Positions 24,805-32,106 of a DNA stretch of 64,000 nucleotides are shown one piece after another. Location: the NCBI GenBank assembly GCA_965279085.1, contig OZ257149.1, positions 682,001 to 746,000 on the forward strand, given 5' to 3'. Every line of letters begins with the position of its first letter. Position 1 is the first letter of the stretch. This DNA is from UBA7672 sp965279085. GTDB taxonomy: Bacteria > Pseudomonadota > Alphaproteobacteria > Caulobacterales > Hyphomonadaceae. The translations under genes and the position numbers were made by a program. Below the pieces are notes generated by a model. The model saw only the letters and a program-made list of their open reading frames with translations, made no database searches and was not told the DNA's origin.

Positions 24805-26232
24805 CTAGTACACCAGTCCCGCCGAGCCGCAGGTCGCCTCGATCACCTTCACATCCGCTTCGGCGATGTGGAGGCCAAGTTTTTCAAGCAATGAGTCCAC
24901 CGGCGTGAACAGCAGTTTCTGCGCGACGCTGAGACCATTGAGGTTCAGGCCGAGTCCGGAACGGACAGGCTTGTAGGTCTGGTTCTTGATGTCGTCCTTC
25001 GAGAAGGCGAGAGTCTTCTGTTCGCCACTGCCGAGCTTCACGGTGATCTTCGGAAGGATCGGCGCCTTCAGGCCAACGCTCGCGGCCTCGGTGACTGCCT
25101 TCAGTGTGACGTCGGCAGTGCCATCGGCGTGGCAGTTGATGTCGTCGATCTCGACTTCGGCGCTGGCCATGCTGACGTCGACCTTCAACACGCCCAGCGC
25201 CCCCACGTTGAGGTTGAACTGGGAGGTCGAGACTTCCGCGCCCTCGCCGGCGCGGCCCTTGTAGTTGAGGACCTGCGGCTTTTCGCCGACATCCAGCGAA
25301 ACGTTCGCGATCGAGCTGTCGCCAAGCACCGATGCGAGGTTCAGCGAAATCTGGTGATCGCCGTCGGACAGCGCCGCCGACCCCGCCAGCAGTTCGCCGA
25401 CGCTGATCGGGAAGGCTTCTCCCGAGAGCAGGGAGTCGATCGGCAGGTTCGTCATAGCGCCGAGATCCAGCACCTTCTCGAGCTTGACCTTGTCGCCGCC
25501 GGACGGTGGCGAGGCCTTCTTCAACAGGACTTTAATGTCGCCCTTGTCCGTCGTGGCCACCATTGCGTCCGTAACATGCGCAATGCTCACGGGCGCGGAC
25601 AGGACGTCGTTGAACGTGACCGCCTTGATGTCGGCCTTGATGTTGAGAGCCCGGAGGAAATCGCCAACATCCACTTTCGCGCTGGCGAGGGACTCGTAAT
25701 CCATCACGGTCAGCTTGCCGTTGTAGCCCAGGGTCGCATCGAGCAGCGCGGCGCTGAGGCCGCCTTCGATGCGCACAAGGCGCGATCCGACCACGACCGA
25801 GGCGGCGGTGCGCCGCGCGGCGCGGGCGCTGGCGTCGATCTGCAGGTTGTCGCCCAGCATGCCGGCCAGCATCACCTTGGTGGCCGGAATCTTCGCGCTG
25901 ATCTGGATGGCGTTGAAAGGCGTGGCATTGGCCGTGAACCGCGCATTGGCCGCGACGCCCGCGTCCGCCGAATAGCGGCCTTGCGTGACAACAACGTCGG
26001 TAACCGGCTGGTCGATCTGGCCCTCGATGAGCGCCTTGGCGTTGGCGATGGTGATATCGCCGGACTGCATGATCATCAGCGCCGTCATGTCGACGGCGGA
26101 CTGGAGGTTGCGCTTGGTCATGTAGAAGGAGATCTGGTTCATCACGATGGCCGTCAGCACGGCCAGCACCATAGCGCTGAATGCAAAGACGGTGATCACC
26201 GAACCACGGCGATCGCGGAGGAACGCGCCCAT
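24805..26232 (-). CDS. TadG-like pilus-assembly/pseudopilin-type protein
   Basis: The 475-residue product begins with DRRGSVITVFAFSAMVLAVLTAIVMNQISFYMTKRNLQSAVDMTALMIM, the TadG/TadE-type N-terminal helix followed by the typical AVDAAALA-like line. The rest is a long beta-rich extracytoplasmic domain with no von Willebrand MIDAS motif visible and one C-terminal Cys pair (DDINCHADG, EATCGSAG). It overlaps the TadE stop by one base (TGATG). The remaining tad genes are not in the window. Confidence 0.8.
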   Translation of the reverse strand: MGAFLRDRRGSVITVFAFSAMVLAVLTAIVMNQISFYMTKRNLQSAVDMTALMIMQSGDITIANAKALIEGQIDQPVTDVVVTQGRYSADAGVAANARFTANATPFNAIQISAKIPATKVMLAGMLGDNLQIDASARAARRTAASVVVGSRLVRIEGGLSAALLDATLGYNGKLTVMDYESLASAKVDVGDFLRALNIKADIKAVTFNDVLSAPVSIAHVTDAMVATTDKGDIKVLLKKASPPSGGDKVKLEKVLDLGAMTNLPIDSLLSGEAFPISVGELLAGSAALSDGDHQISLNLASVLGDSSIANVSLDVGEKPQVLNYKGRAGEGAEVSTSQFNLNVGALGVLKVDVSMASAEVEIDDINCHADGTADVTLKAVTEAASVGLKAPILPKITVKLGSGEQKTLAFSKDDIKNQTYKPVRSGLGLNLNGLSVAQKLLFTPVDSLLEKLGLHIAEADVKVIEATCGSAGLVY

Positions 26233-26657
26233 CACGACGTCACCCCGTCGCCGTCGGTGATGATCAGACTGTAGCTGATCGGCGATCCAGGCAGTGGCAA
26301 CAGCTTGTCCAGGGCGTAGGCCGGATGATTGGCCATGTCGTAGAACAGCGTTACGCGGCTAAGTTCCGACCCGGTCCCGGCGTCGAATACGAAGGACACC
26401 TTGGAGACATCCAGCAGAGGATAGTCGTCCGCGATCGCCGCCAGCTTGGTCTCGGCGAGCGTTTTGCGCTCGGTGTCACTCAGGCCCCCGATCGTCGCGC
26501 GCGCCGTCTCGGCAGCGATCTGCTGCAGGCTGAGCGACGTCGCGAAGATCGATCCGTAAGCGAGGATCGCCGCAACGATCAGCAGCAGGAACGGAGCAAT
26601 AAGTGCGAATTCGACAGCGGACGTAGCCCGCCTGTCACGGATCAACCCACGCAGCAT
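26232..26657 (-). CDS. TadE family minor pseudopilin
   Basis: A 141-residue protein with the TadE signature DRRATSAVEFALIAPFLLLIVAAILAYG at the start: a charged cytosolic stub, Glu at the fifth position after the cleavage-like site, and one long hydrophobic helix. Such proteins are minor pilin-like subunits of tight-adherence pili. It is translated just ahead of the TadG-like gene. A promoter must lie in the gap to 26844. Confidence 0.85.
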   Translation of the reverse strand: MLRGLIRDRRATSAVEFALIAPFLLLIVAAILAYGSIFATSLSLQQIAAETARATIGGLSDTERKTLAETKLAAIADDYPLLDVSKVSFVFDAGTGSELSRVTLFYDMANHPAYALDKLLPLPGSPISYSLIITDGDGVTS

Positions 26658-26843
26658 CACCCAACCTGTCCATTGGTTATGCCGGCCAAAACTGCATTGC
26701 CGGCTTATATGTGCTGGTAGCATGTATTGGCTTAATGAGCCGTGAAATGGGAGGCTGCAATTGGCGCCTACTGGACCTGAGACCCCACGAGCCTACCTGA
26801 ATCGCGGTGATGTCCCGGCATCGGCTCACAGAAAGTGTGCGTC

Positions 26844-27362
26844 ATGATCCAGCCAGCCCCCTCGCCCGCCGTTCCTGTCGAAAGGCCGGTGGAGGCCACC
26901 ATTCTCGCTTTCATTGCGATCATTGCAGCTACAGCGCTAGTTGCAGCCCTCGGCGCTCTCGCATCCGCCGGAGATGCCGACCCTTGGTACGCGGCGCTCA
27001 ACAAGGCGCCGGGGACGCCTCCCGGCTTCGTCTTCGGCGTCGTCTGGCCGGCGCTCTACACGCTGATGGTCATCGGGGCGTGTCTGGTCTGGCGTGCCGG
27101 CGGCGGCTGGAAGCGGGCGGACAGCGCCCTCGGTCTCTACTTCCTGCAGCTCGTGGCCAACCTTGGCTGGAGCTACCTGTTCTTCAAATACCACCTCGCG
27201 GCGGCGGCCCTGATCGACATAGCGGCGCTGTGGGTACTGGTCTTCATGATGACCCGCGAATTTCACCTGCACAGCCGTGTTGCGGCCATGTTGCAATATC
27301 CCTACCTCGCGTGGCTCGCCTACGCGGCCTACCTGAACACGTGGGTCGTGGCGGCGAACTAG
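26844..27362 (+). CDS. TspO/MBR family protein
   Basis: A 172-residue integral membrane protein with five helices and the TspO signature: DPWYAALNKAPGTPPGFVFGVVWPALYTLM, LYFLQLVANLGWSYLFFKYH and LQYPYLAWLAYAAYLN. Bacterial TspO binds tetrapyrroles and affects porphyrin export or breakdown. HemF, 2.6 kb away, is a possible functional link but not an operon. An N-terminal extension of about 20 residues precedes the first helix. Confidence 0.93.
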   Translation: MIQPAPSPAVPVERPVEATILAFIAIIAATALVAALGALASAGDADPWYAALNKAPGTPPGFVFGVVWPALYTLMVIGACLVWRAGGGWKRADSALGLYFLQLVANLGWSYLFFKYHLAAAALIDIAALWVLVFMMTREFHLHSRVAAMLQYPYLAWLAYAAYLNTWVVAAN

Positions 27363-28573
27363 GTTTTCGCCAACGCGATGAGGTCATCAGCTCCGAGCGT
27401 GAAGTCGCTTTCGATCCACGCCTCCTCCGCTTTGCGCAGCGCCGCGCCGATGGCGGGACCTTCGGCCAGGCCGAGCGCGAGAAGATCGGCGCCGCTTAAA
27501 GGCATCGTGGGGCGCTGCCACGCGTTTGCCACTTCATGGACCTCGCGCCAGTCGGACGAGCCGTCATCGCTCGCCCATTCCAGCATGATACGGTCGAGTA
27601 CGACCTGCTGGCCTGCGCGATAGACCGCCGCGCGGACTTCCTGCTGCGTCACGCCACCCCACAACGGCGTCTCGTCCCTGACCGCCCAGTTCAGACGATG
27701 CCGCTCGTCGTTCGACATCTTCAACCGGTTGGCGACGTTATGCACCGCGTCGGCTTCCTTCCAGAACAGCGCAAGGAAGCGGAGCATCGGATCGGGCCTG
27801 AAGCCTTCCTGCATTTCGAGCCGGACAAGTTTGCCGATCAGCTTCAGCCCTTTCGCATCGGGGAAAAGCTGCGCGAGCACGCCGGTATTGACCATTGCTT
27901 CGAGCGCATCGAGCGGTTGTGGCGCAGCGAGCAGCTTGAACGTTTCCATCCAGATGCGCTCGGCTGAAATGTCATCGAGACCGGCGCGAAGGCGCGCGCA
28001 AGCGTCGAGGCCGTCGGCGTCCGGCACGGTGCGGCCGTACCAGGCCTGGAAGCGGAAAAAGCGCAGGATGCGGAGATAGTCTTCGCGGATGCGCGTTTCC
28101 GCGTCGCCGACGAACACGATGTTTCGGTTGGCGATATCGATCAGTCCGCCGCCCGTGGGATCGAACACCTCGCCCGCCGGCGTCGCGTAGAGCGCGTTCA
28201 TCCGGAAATCGCGACGTTGCGCGTCGAGCGCCCAATCGTCGGTGAAAGCCACCGTGGCGTGACGGCCGTCGGTTTCGACATCCTGCCGCAGGCTGGTGAC
28301 TTCATAGGGCTGGTGATCGGCAACTACAGTGAGCGTGCCGTGCTCGATCCCGGTGGGATGCACGGCGATGCCCGCCGCGATCATCGCCTTCTGGACCAGT
28401 TCGGGAACAAGCTGGGTCGCGATGTCCACGTCGGCGACAGGTTCGCCAAGCAGCGCATTGCGCACGCAGCCGCCGACGAAGCGCGCGCATCCCGGGCGAA
28501 TGGCGTCGAAGGCGGCCATCACGCGCAGAGCGGACTTCGACGTCATCCAGGGCTGGGGATCCAGCCTGTACAT
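27359..28573 (-). CDS. cca: CCA tRNA nucleotidyltransferase
   Basis: Adds or repairs the 3' CCA of tRNAs. The 404-residue product has the nucleotidyltransferase motif FVGGCVRNALLGEPVADVDIAT, the motif RRDFRMNALYATPAGEVFDPTGGGLIDI, and the tRNA-binding helical part with EDYLRILRFFRFQAWYG. The ATG at 28573 directly follows the DUF6111 stop. It is the last gene of a four-gene leftward operon and overlaps the tspO stop. Confidence 0.93.
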   Translation of the reverse strand: MYRLDPQPWMTSKSALRVMAAFDAIRPGCARFVGGCVRNALLGEPVADVDIATQLVPELVQKAMIAAGIAVHPTGIEHGTLTVVADHQPYEVTSLRQDVETDGRHATVAFTDDWALDAQRRDFRMNALYATPAGEVFDPTGGGLIDIANRNIVFVGDAETRIREDYLRILRFFRFQAWYGRTVPDADGLDACARLRAGLDDISAERIWMETFKLLAAPQPLDALEAMVNTGVLAQLFPDAKGLKLIGKLVRLEMQEGFRPDPMLRFLALFWKEADAVHNVANRLKMSNDERHRLNWAVRDETPLWGGVTQQEVRAAVYRAGQQVVLDRIMLEWASDDGSSDWREVHEVANAWQRPTMPLSGADLLALGLAEGPAIGAALRKAEEAWIESDFTLGADDLIALAKT

Positions 28574-28574
28574 A

Positions 28575-28919
28575 TCAGCCACCGCTGCCGGTATCGCGCG
28601 GCGCGACAGGCGTCTGGGTCGGGGTCGTCGGCGTGATGTCGCTGCCGGGAAGCTTCTGCTGCTCGCAGGGAATCTCGCGCTGAGGCTGTACCTGTCCATC
28701 AATGTACCGGACGGGGTCGAAGCACTTGTCGCTCTCGCGCGGCTCCAGCAACGGCGTAATGATCAGCGCCGCGATGGCGATGGCGGCGCCGATGAGCACA
28801 AGACGGGTGATCGGCCAGCGGTCCCTGATCTTCAGATCACGCGAGGCCGCGCGATAGACCAGGAACACCGCGAACGGCGTCAGGAAGAGCAGCAGCTCGA
28901 CAAGGATGCGGGTCGCCAT
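28575..28919 (-). CDS. DUF6111 family membrane protein
   Basis: A 114-residue protein starting MATRILVELLLFLTPFAVFLVYRAA, with a second helix at 40-62 (ITRLVLIGAAIAIAALIITPLL). The periplasmic tail contains two cysteines and a Thr/Pro-rich end. This matches DUF6111, typically found beside CCA transferase and CoA pyrophosphatase in alphaproteobacteria. Function unknown. Gaps of 6 nt upstream and 1 nt downstream support an operon. Confidence 0.82.
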   Translation of the reverse strand: MATRILVELLLFLTPFAVFLVYRAASRDLKIRDRWPITRLVLIGAAIAIAALIITPLLEPRESDKCFDPVRYIDGQVQPQREIPCEQQKLPGSDITPTTPTQTPVAPRDTGSGG

Positions 28920-28925
28920 CAGTCC

Positions 28926-29561
28926 TTACTTCTCGCCGGCGCCGTAGAGCCGGTCGTACAACGATTTGATCATCCCGGCGGTCGCCCCCCAGATGTATCG
29001 CCCGTTGTGGGGCATGGCGTAGTAAGCGCGCAAGACCCCCCGGTATTCCCGCTCGTGGCGCTGGTGGTTGGCAACGTCCATCAGGAAGCTTAGCGGGGTC
29101 TCAAAGACATCCGCCACCTCACGTGTATGTGGAACTGGCGTGAAGTCCGGCGGAAGAACCCCCACAAAGGGTGAAATGGCGAACCCACTGCCCGTCAGGT
29201 AGGTGTCGCCCTGCCCCAGAAGATGGACGGTCGAGGGATCGACCCCGACCTCCTCGTGCGCCTCGCGCAACGCCGCCTGCAGGGGCGTCTCGCCCTGTTC
29301 TATGCGCCCGCCGGGAAAGGCCACCTGGCCCGCATGGCTAGGCATGGTGTCGGGGCGCAGGGTGAGCAGAACGCCATAGTCGTCGCCCCGTTCGATCAGG
29401 CCGACCAGCACGGCAGCGCGGCGATACTCCATCGGCTGAGGCGCCGGCCAATCCGGGTTCAGGTCGTAGTCGGTGCGCAAGGGAGTTTCGAAAACGGCAT
29501 CGAGCGCGGCAAGCCGGGTTGCCGCCCGCGCGTCGAAATCTGCCCGCGTCGAATAAGGCAT
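28926..29561 (-). CDS. Nudix hydrolase, CoA pyrophosphatase type
   Basis: A 211-residue Nudix enzyme with the box GRIEQGETPLQAALREAHEEVGVD and the upstream SHAGQVAFPGG motif of the NudL/CoA pyrophosphatase subfamily. These hydrolyse CoA or acyl-CoA to 3',5'-ADP and phosphopantetheine. It sits 4 nt downstream of DUF1285 and upstream of DUF6111 and cca, a cluster order I recognise from alphaproteobacteria. Confidence 0.9.
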   Translation of the reverse strand: MPYSTRADFDARAATRLAALDAVFETPLRTDYDLNPDWPAPQPMEYRRAAVLVGLIERGDDYGVLLTLRPDTMPSHAGQVAFPGGRIEQGETPLQAALREAHEEVGVDPSTVHLLGQGDTYLTGSGFAISPFVGVLPPDFTPVPHTREVADVFETPLSFLMDVANHQRHEREYRGVLRAYYAMPHNGRYIWGATAGMIKSLYDRLYGAGEK

Positions 29562-29565
29562 TGGC

Positions 29566-30153
29566 TCAGGCCGCCTCGCCGATCGGGAATCTGACGCCGG
29601 AGGACGCGACGCTCATCCGCGGCCCCGCACCGTCCGGCTCCGCCCAGCCGACCAGCTCGTAATAGGGCGGCCGCGCCAGCCTGGCTTCGAGGCCGCCGCG
29701 CACCAGAACGTAGGTCGAGGGCTCGCCTGTCTGGCGATCCGTCACAACCCGCAGCGGATGTTCCGCGTCAATCGCCACGACATCGCCCACATTGGTCGTG
29801 ACCAATATCACCTGATGCCCGTCCGATTCATGCCGGTCCGCCCGGACGCCCATGAATGGGGCGTCTTCGACCTTCACCACCACTTTTTCGTGAGGGGTCA
29901 CCAGATAGTATCCGTCGGAATCCTTCCTGAGTATCGTTGAAAACAGGCGGACAAGCTTGTCCCTGCTGAACCGCACCCCGTTCTGCCACCAGGATCCGTC
30001 CCTGCGGATCTCAAGGCCGATGTCGCCACAGTGGCTGGGGTTCCACAAATGTACGGGAGGCAGGGATCGGGGCTTTTCCAAACCCGCTTCCAACTGCAAG
30101 GTGGCAATCAGGTCCGGAAGCGATGTCGTTTTCGGGGCTTTCGCGTTCGACAT
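29566..30153 (-). CDS. DUF1285 family protein
   Basis: A 195-residue soluble protein with the DUF1285 pattern: VHLWNPSHCGDIGLEIRRDGSWWQNGVRFSRDKLVRLFSTILRKDSDGYYLVTPHEKVVVKVEDAPF. Its function is not known. It is the first gene of the leftward housekeeping operon; the 48-nt gap to the divergent MoxR gene must hold both promoters. Confidence 0.88.
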   Translation of the reverse strand: MSNAKAPKTTSLPDLIATLQLEAGLEKPRSLPPVHLWNPSHCGDIGLEIRRDGSWWQNGVRFSRDKLVRLFSTILRKDSDGYYLVTPHEKVVVKVEDAPFMGVRADRHESDGHQVILVTTNVGDVVAIDAEHPLRVVTDRQTGEPSTYVLVRGGLEARLARPPYYELVGWAEPDGAGPRMSVASSGVRFPIGEAA

Positions 30154-30201
30154 GGGCAATCCGTACAACGGGTTAGCCCCACAGATAGGTAAATGCGCCG
30201 C

Positions 30202-31206
30202 ATGAGTGAAGCCGCTATCGCCAACGCCCCCTCGGCTGACGTTGTGAAGGAAGCCGATGCGGCCGTGCAGCTTCTGGCGCAGGTCCGGGCCGAAATCGGC
30301 AAGGTCGTGTTCGGACAGGAACGCGTCGTCGAACTCGTGCTGGCCACCATTCTCGCCGGCGGCCACGCCCTGCTGATCGGCGCACCGGGCCTTGCCAAGA
30401 CCAAGCTGGTCGAGACGACAGCCCGCGCGCTGGGCCTCGACTGGGGCCGCGTTCAGTTCACACCCGACCTGATGCCGTCCGACATTCTCGGCTCGGAGAT
30501 CCTGGACGAGAGCGCCTCCGGCCGCTCGTTCCGGTTCGTGAAGGGCCCGATCTTCACCAGCCTGCTGATGGCGGACGAGATCAACCGCGCCTCGCCGCGT
30601 ACGCAGTCCGCGCTTCTGCAGGCGATGCAGGAGCGGCACGTGACGGTCGCCGGCGCCAGCTACGACCTGCCCAAGCCGTTCCACGTGCTCGCGACGCAGA
30701 ACCCGATCGAACAGGAAGGCACATACCCGCTGCCGGAAGCGCAGCTCGACCGCTTCCTGCTCAAGGTCGACGTCACCTATCCCGATCTGGAAACCGAACG
30801 CCGCATTCTTGTTGAGACCACCGGCCTCGGCGACCAGACCGTTCGCCCCATCCTCGACGCCGAGAAGCTGATCGCACTTCAAAGCCTCGTGCGGCGCATG
30901 CCCGTGCCGGAGACCGTGCTCGAGGCGATCATACGCCTGGTGCGTTCGGCGCGACCGGAGCAGTCGGAACATCCGCAGGTCAAAAAGCGCGTCGACTGGG
31001 GTCCGTCGCCGCGCGCTGGTCAGGCTCTGATGCTCGCCGCGCGTTCGCGTGCGCTGTTGCGCGGACGCCTCGCGCCTTCACTCGATGACCTCGAGGCGCT
31101 GGCTGAACCCGCGCTCGGTCACCGCATGGCCCTTGCCTATGACCCGACCGGACAGGGCGGGACGTTGTCGGCGCTGATCCAGGAACTCGCCGCCAAAGCC
31201 GCCTAA
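30202..31206 (+). CDS. MoxR family AAA+ ATPase
   Basis: A 334-residue ATPase. Walker A is GAPGLAKTKL, Walker B LLMADEINRASPRTQSALLQAMQER, sensor-1 region VLATQNPIEQEGTYPLPEAQLDRF; all canonical for MoxR. MoxR proteins are thought to remodel vWA-domain proteins, and one (with two vWA-like partners) follows here. An alternative start 9 nt upstream (30193) exists; the upstream AGG is too close for that one. Confidence 0.93.
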   Translation: MSEAAIANAPSADVVKEADAAVQLLAQVRAEIGKVVFGQERVVELVLATILAGGHALLIGAPGLAKTKLVETTARALGLDWGRVQFTPDLMPSDILGSEILDESASGRSFRFVKGPIFTSLLMADEINRASPRTQSALLQAMQERHVTVAGASYDLPKPFHVLATQNPIEQEGTYPLPEAQLDRFLLKVDVTYPDLETERRILVETTGLGDQTVRPILDAEKLIALQSLVRRMPVPETVLEAIIRLVRSARPEQSEHPQVKKRVDWGPSPRAGQALMLAARSRALLRGRLAPSLDDLEALAEPALGHRMALAYDPTGQGGTLSALIQELAAKAA

Positions 31207-31230
31207 CGTACGCCCAAGGACCTCCCCAAA

Positions 31231-32106
31231 GTGCCCCAGGCGCCATTGAGCCAGCTGAAAGCCGAAGCCGCCGCCCTCGCGGGCGACGTCGGAACGCTGA
31301 CGACGCGCGCCCGCGCGGCGAGCGCAGCGCATCTGGGCTCGGCGGGACGCCGCCGCTCCGGCACTGGCGAGAATTTCTGGCAGTATCGCCGGCACAATCA
31401 GGAAGATGGCGCCGAGCGCGTCGACTGGCGCAGGTCCGCCCGCGAGGAACATCTCTTCGTCCGTGAGACGGAGCTGGAGACGGCGCGCACCTTCCTGTTC
31501 TGGAACGATCCCAGCCCGGGCTTCCACTGGTCGAGCGAGGCGCCGACCGTCTTCAAGGCCGACAGGGCTCTTCTGATCTGCATGGCGCTGGCTGGAGCGC
31601 TCTCGCGCTCGGGCGAGCGTTGCGGCGCGCTCGGCGGAGGGCGCGGCGCTGTCTCTGGCGCACGCGCACCGGCGCGGGTTGGTGAGGATATCCGCAACTT
31701 CAAGTCGGACATGCCCTTCCCACGTCCGCCGCGCGACACGGCTGCCGTGGTGATCGCGAGCGACTTCTACTCGCCGCTGGAGGAATGGCGCGCACGTCTC
31801 GCGCCTATCGCCGCCAAGTGCCGCGACGGCGTGCTGTTCCAGGTCTGCGATCCGATCGAGGAGAACTATCCGTTCCTTGGCCGCGTGCGTTTCTTCCGTC
31901 CCGGGCAGGATCGCGAGCGGCTCATCGGTCGCGCCGAGTCCATTCGTGATGGCTATCTCGACAAGTTCGCGCAGCGGCGGGCGGATATGCTGAGCCTCGC
32001 GGGCGAACTCGGCTGGCGTTTTGTTTCCCACGTGACGAGCGAGGATGCCCGCACGCCGCTCGGCAATCTGGCCCATGGCTTCGAACTTAGCGGGGCCGCC
32101 GCGTGA
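31231..32106 (+). CDS. DUF58 domain protein
   Basis: A 291-residue soluble protein with the DUF58 core: LGSAGRRRSGTGENFWQYRRHNQEDGAERVDWRRSAREEHLFVRETE, followed by a degenerate vWA-like fold (AVVIASDFYSPLEEWRARL). No transmembrane helices. DUF58 proteins are regular partners of MoxR. The start is a GTG at 31231 with a weak SD. It overlaps the next gene in GTGA. Confidence 0.88.
   Translation: MPQAPLSQLKAEAAALAGDVGTLTTRARAASAAHLGSAGRRRSGTGENFWQYRRHNQEDGAERVDWRRSAREEHLFVRETELETARTFLFWNDPSPGFHWSSEAPTVFKADRALLICMALAGALSRSGERCGALGGGRGAVSGARAPARVGEDIRNFKSDMPFPRPPRDTAAVVIASDFYSPLEEWRARLAPIAAKCRDGVLFQVCDPIEENYPFLGRVRFFRPGQDRERLIGRAESIRDGYLDKFAQRRADMLSLAGELGWRFVSHVTSEDARTPLGNLAHGFELSGAAA

Noticed and set aside
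25129..26274. Long plus-strand frame across the TadG/TadE genes
   Set aside because: His/Arg/Gly-rich antisense shadow; the TadG/TadE frames carry family signatures.
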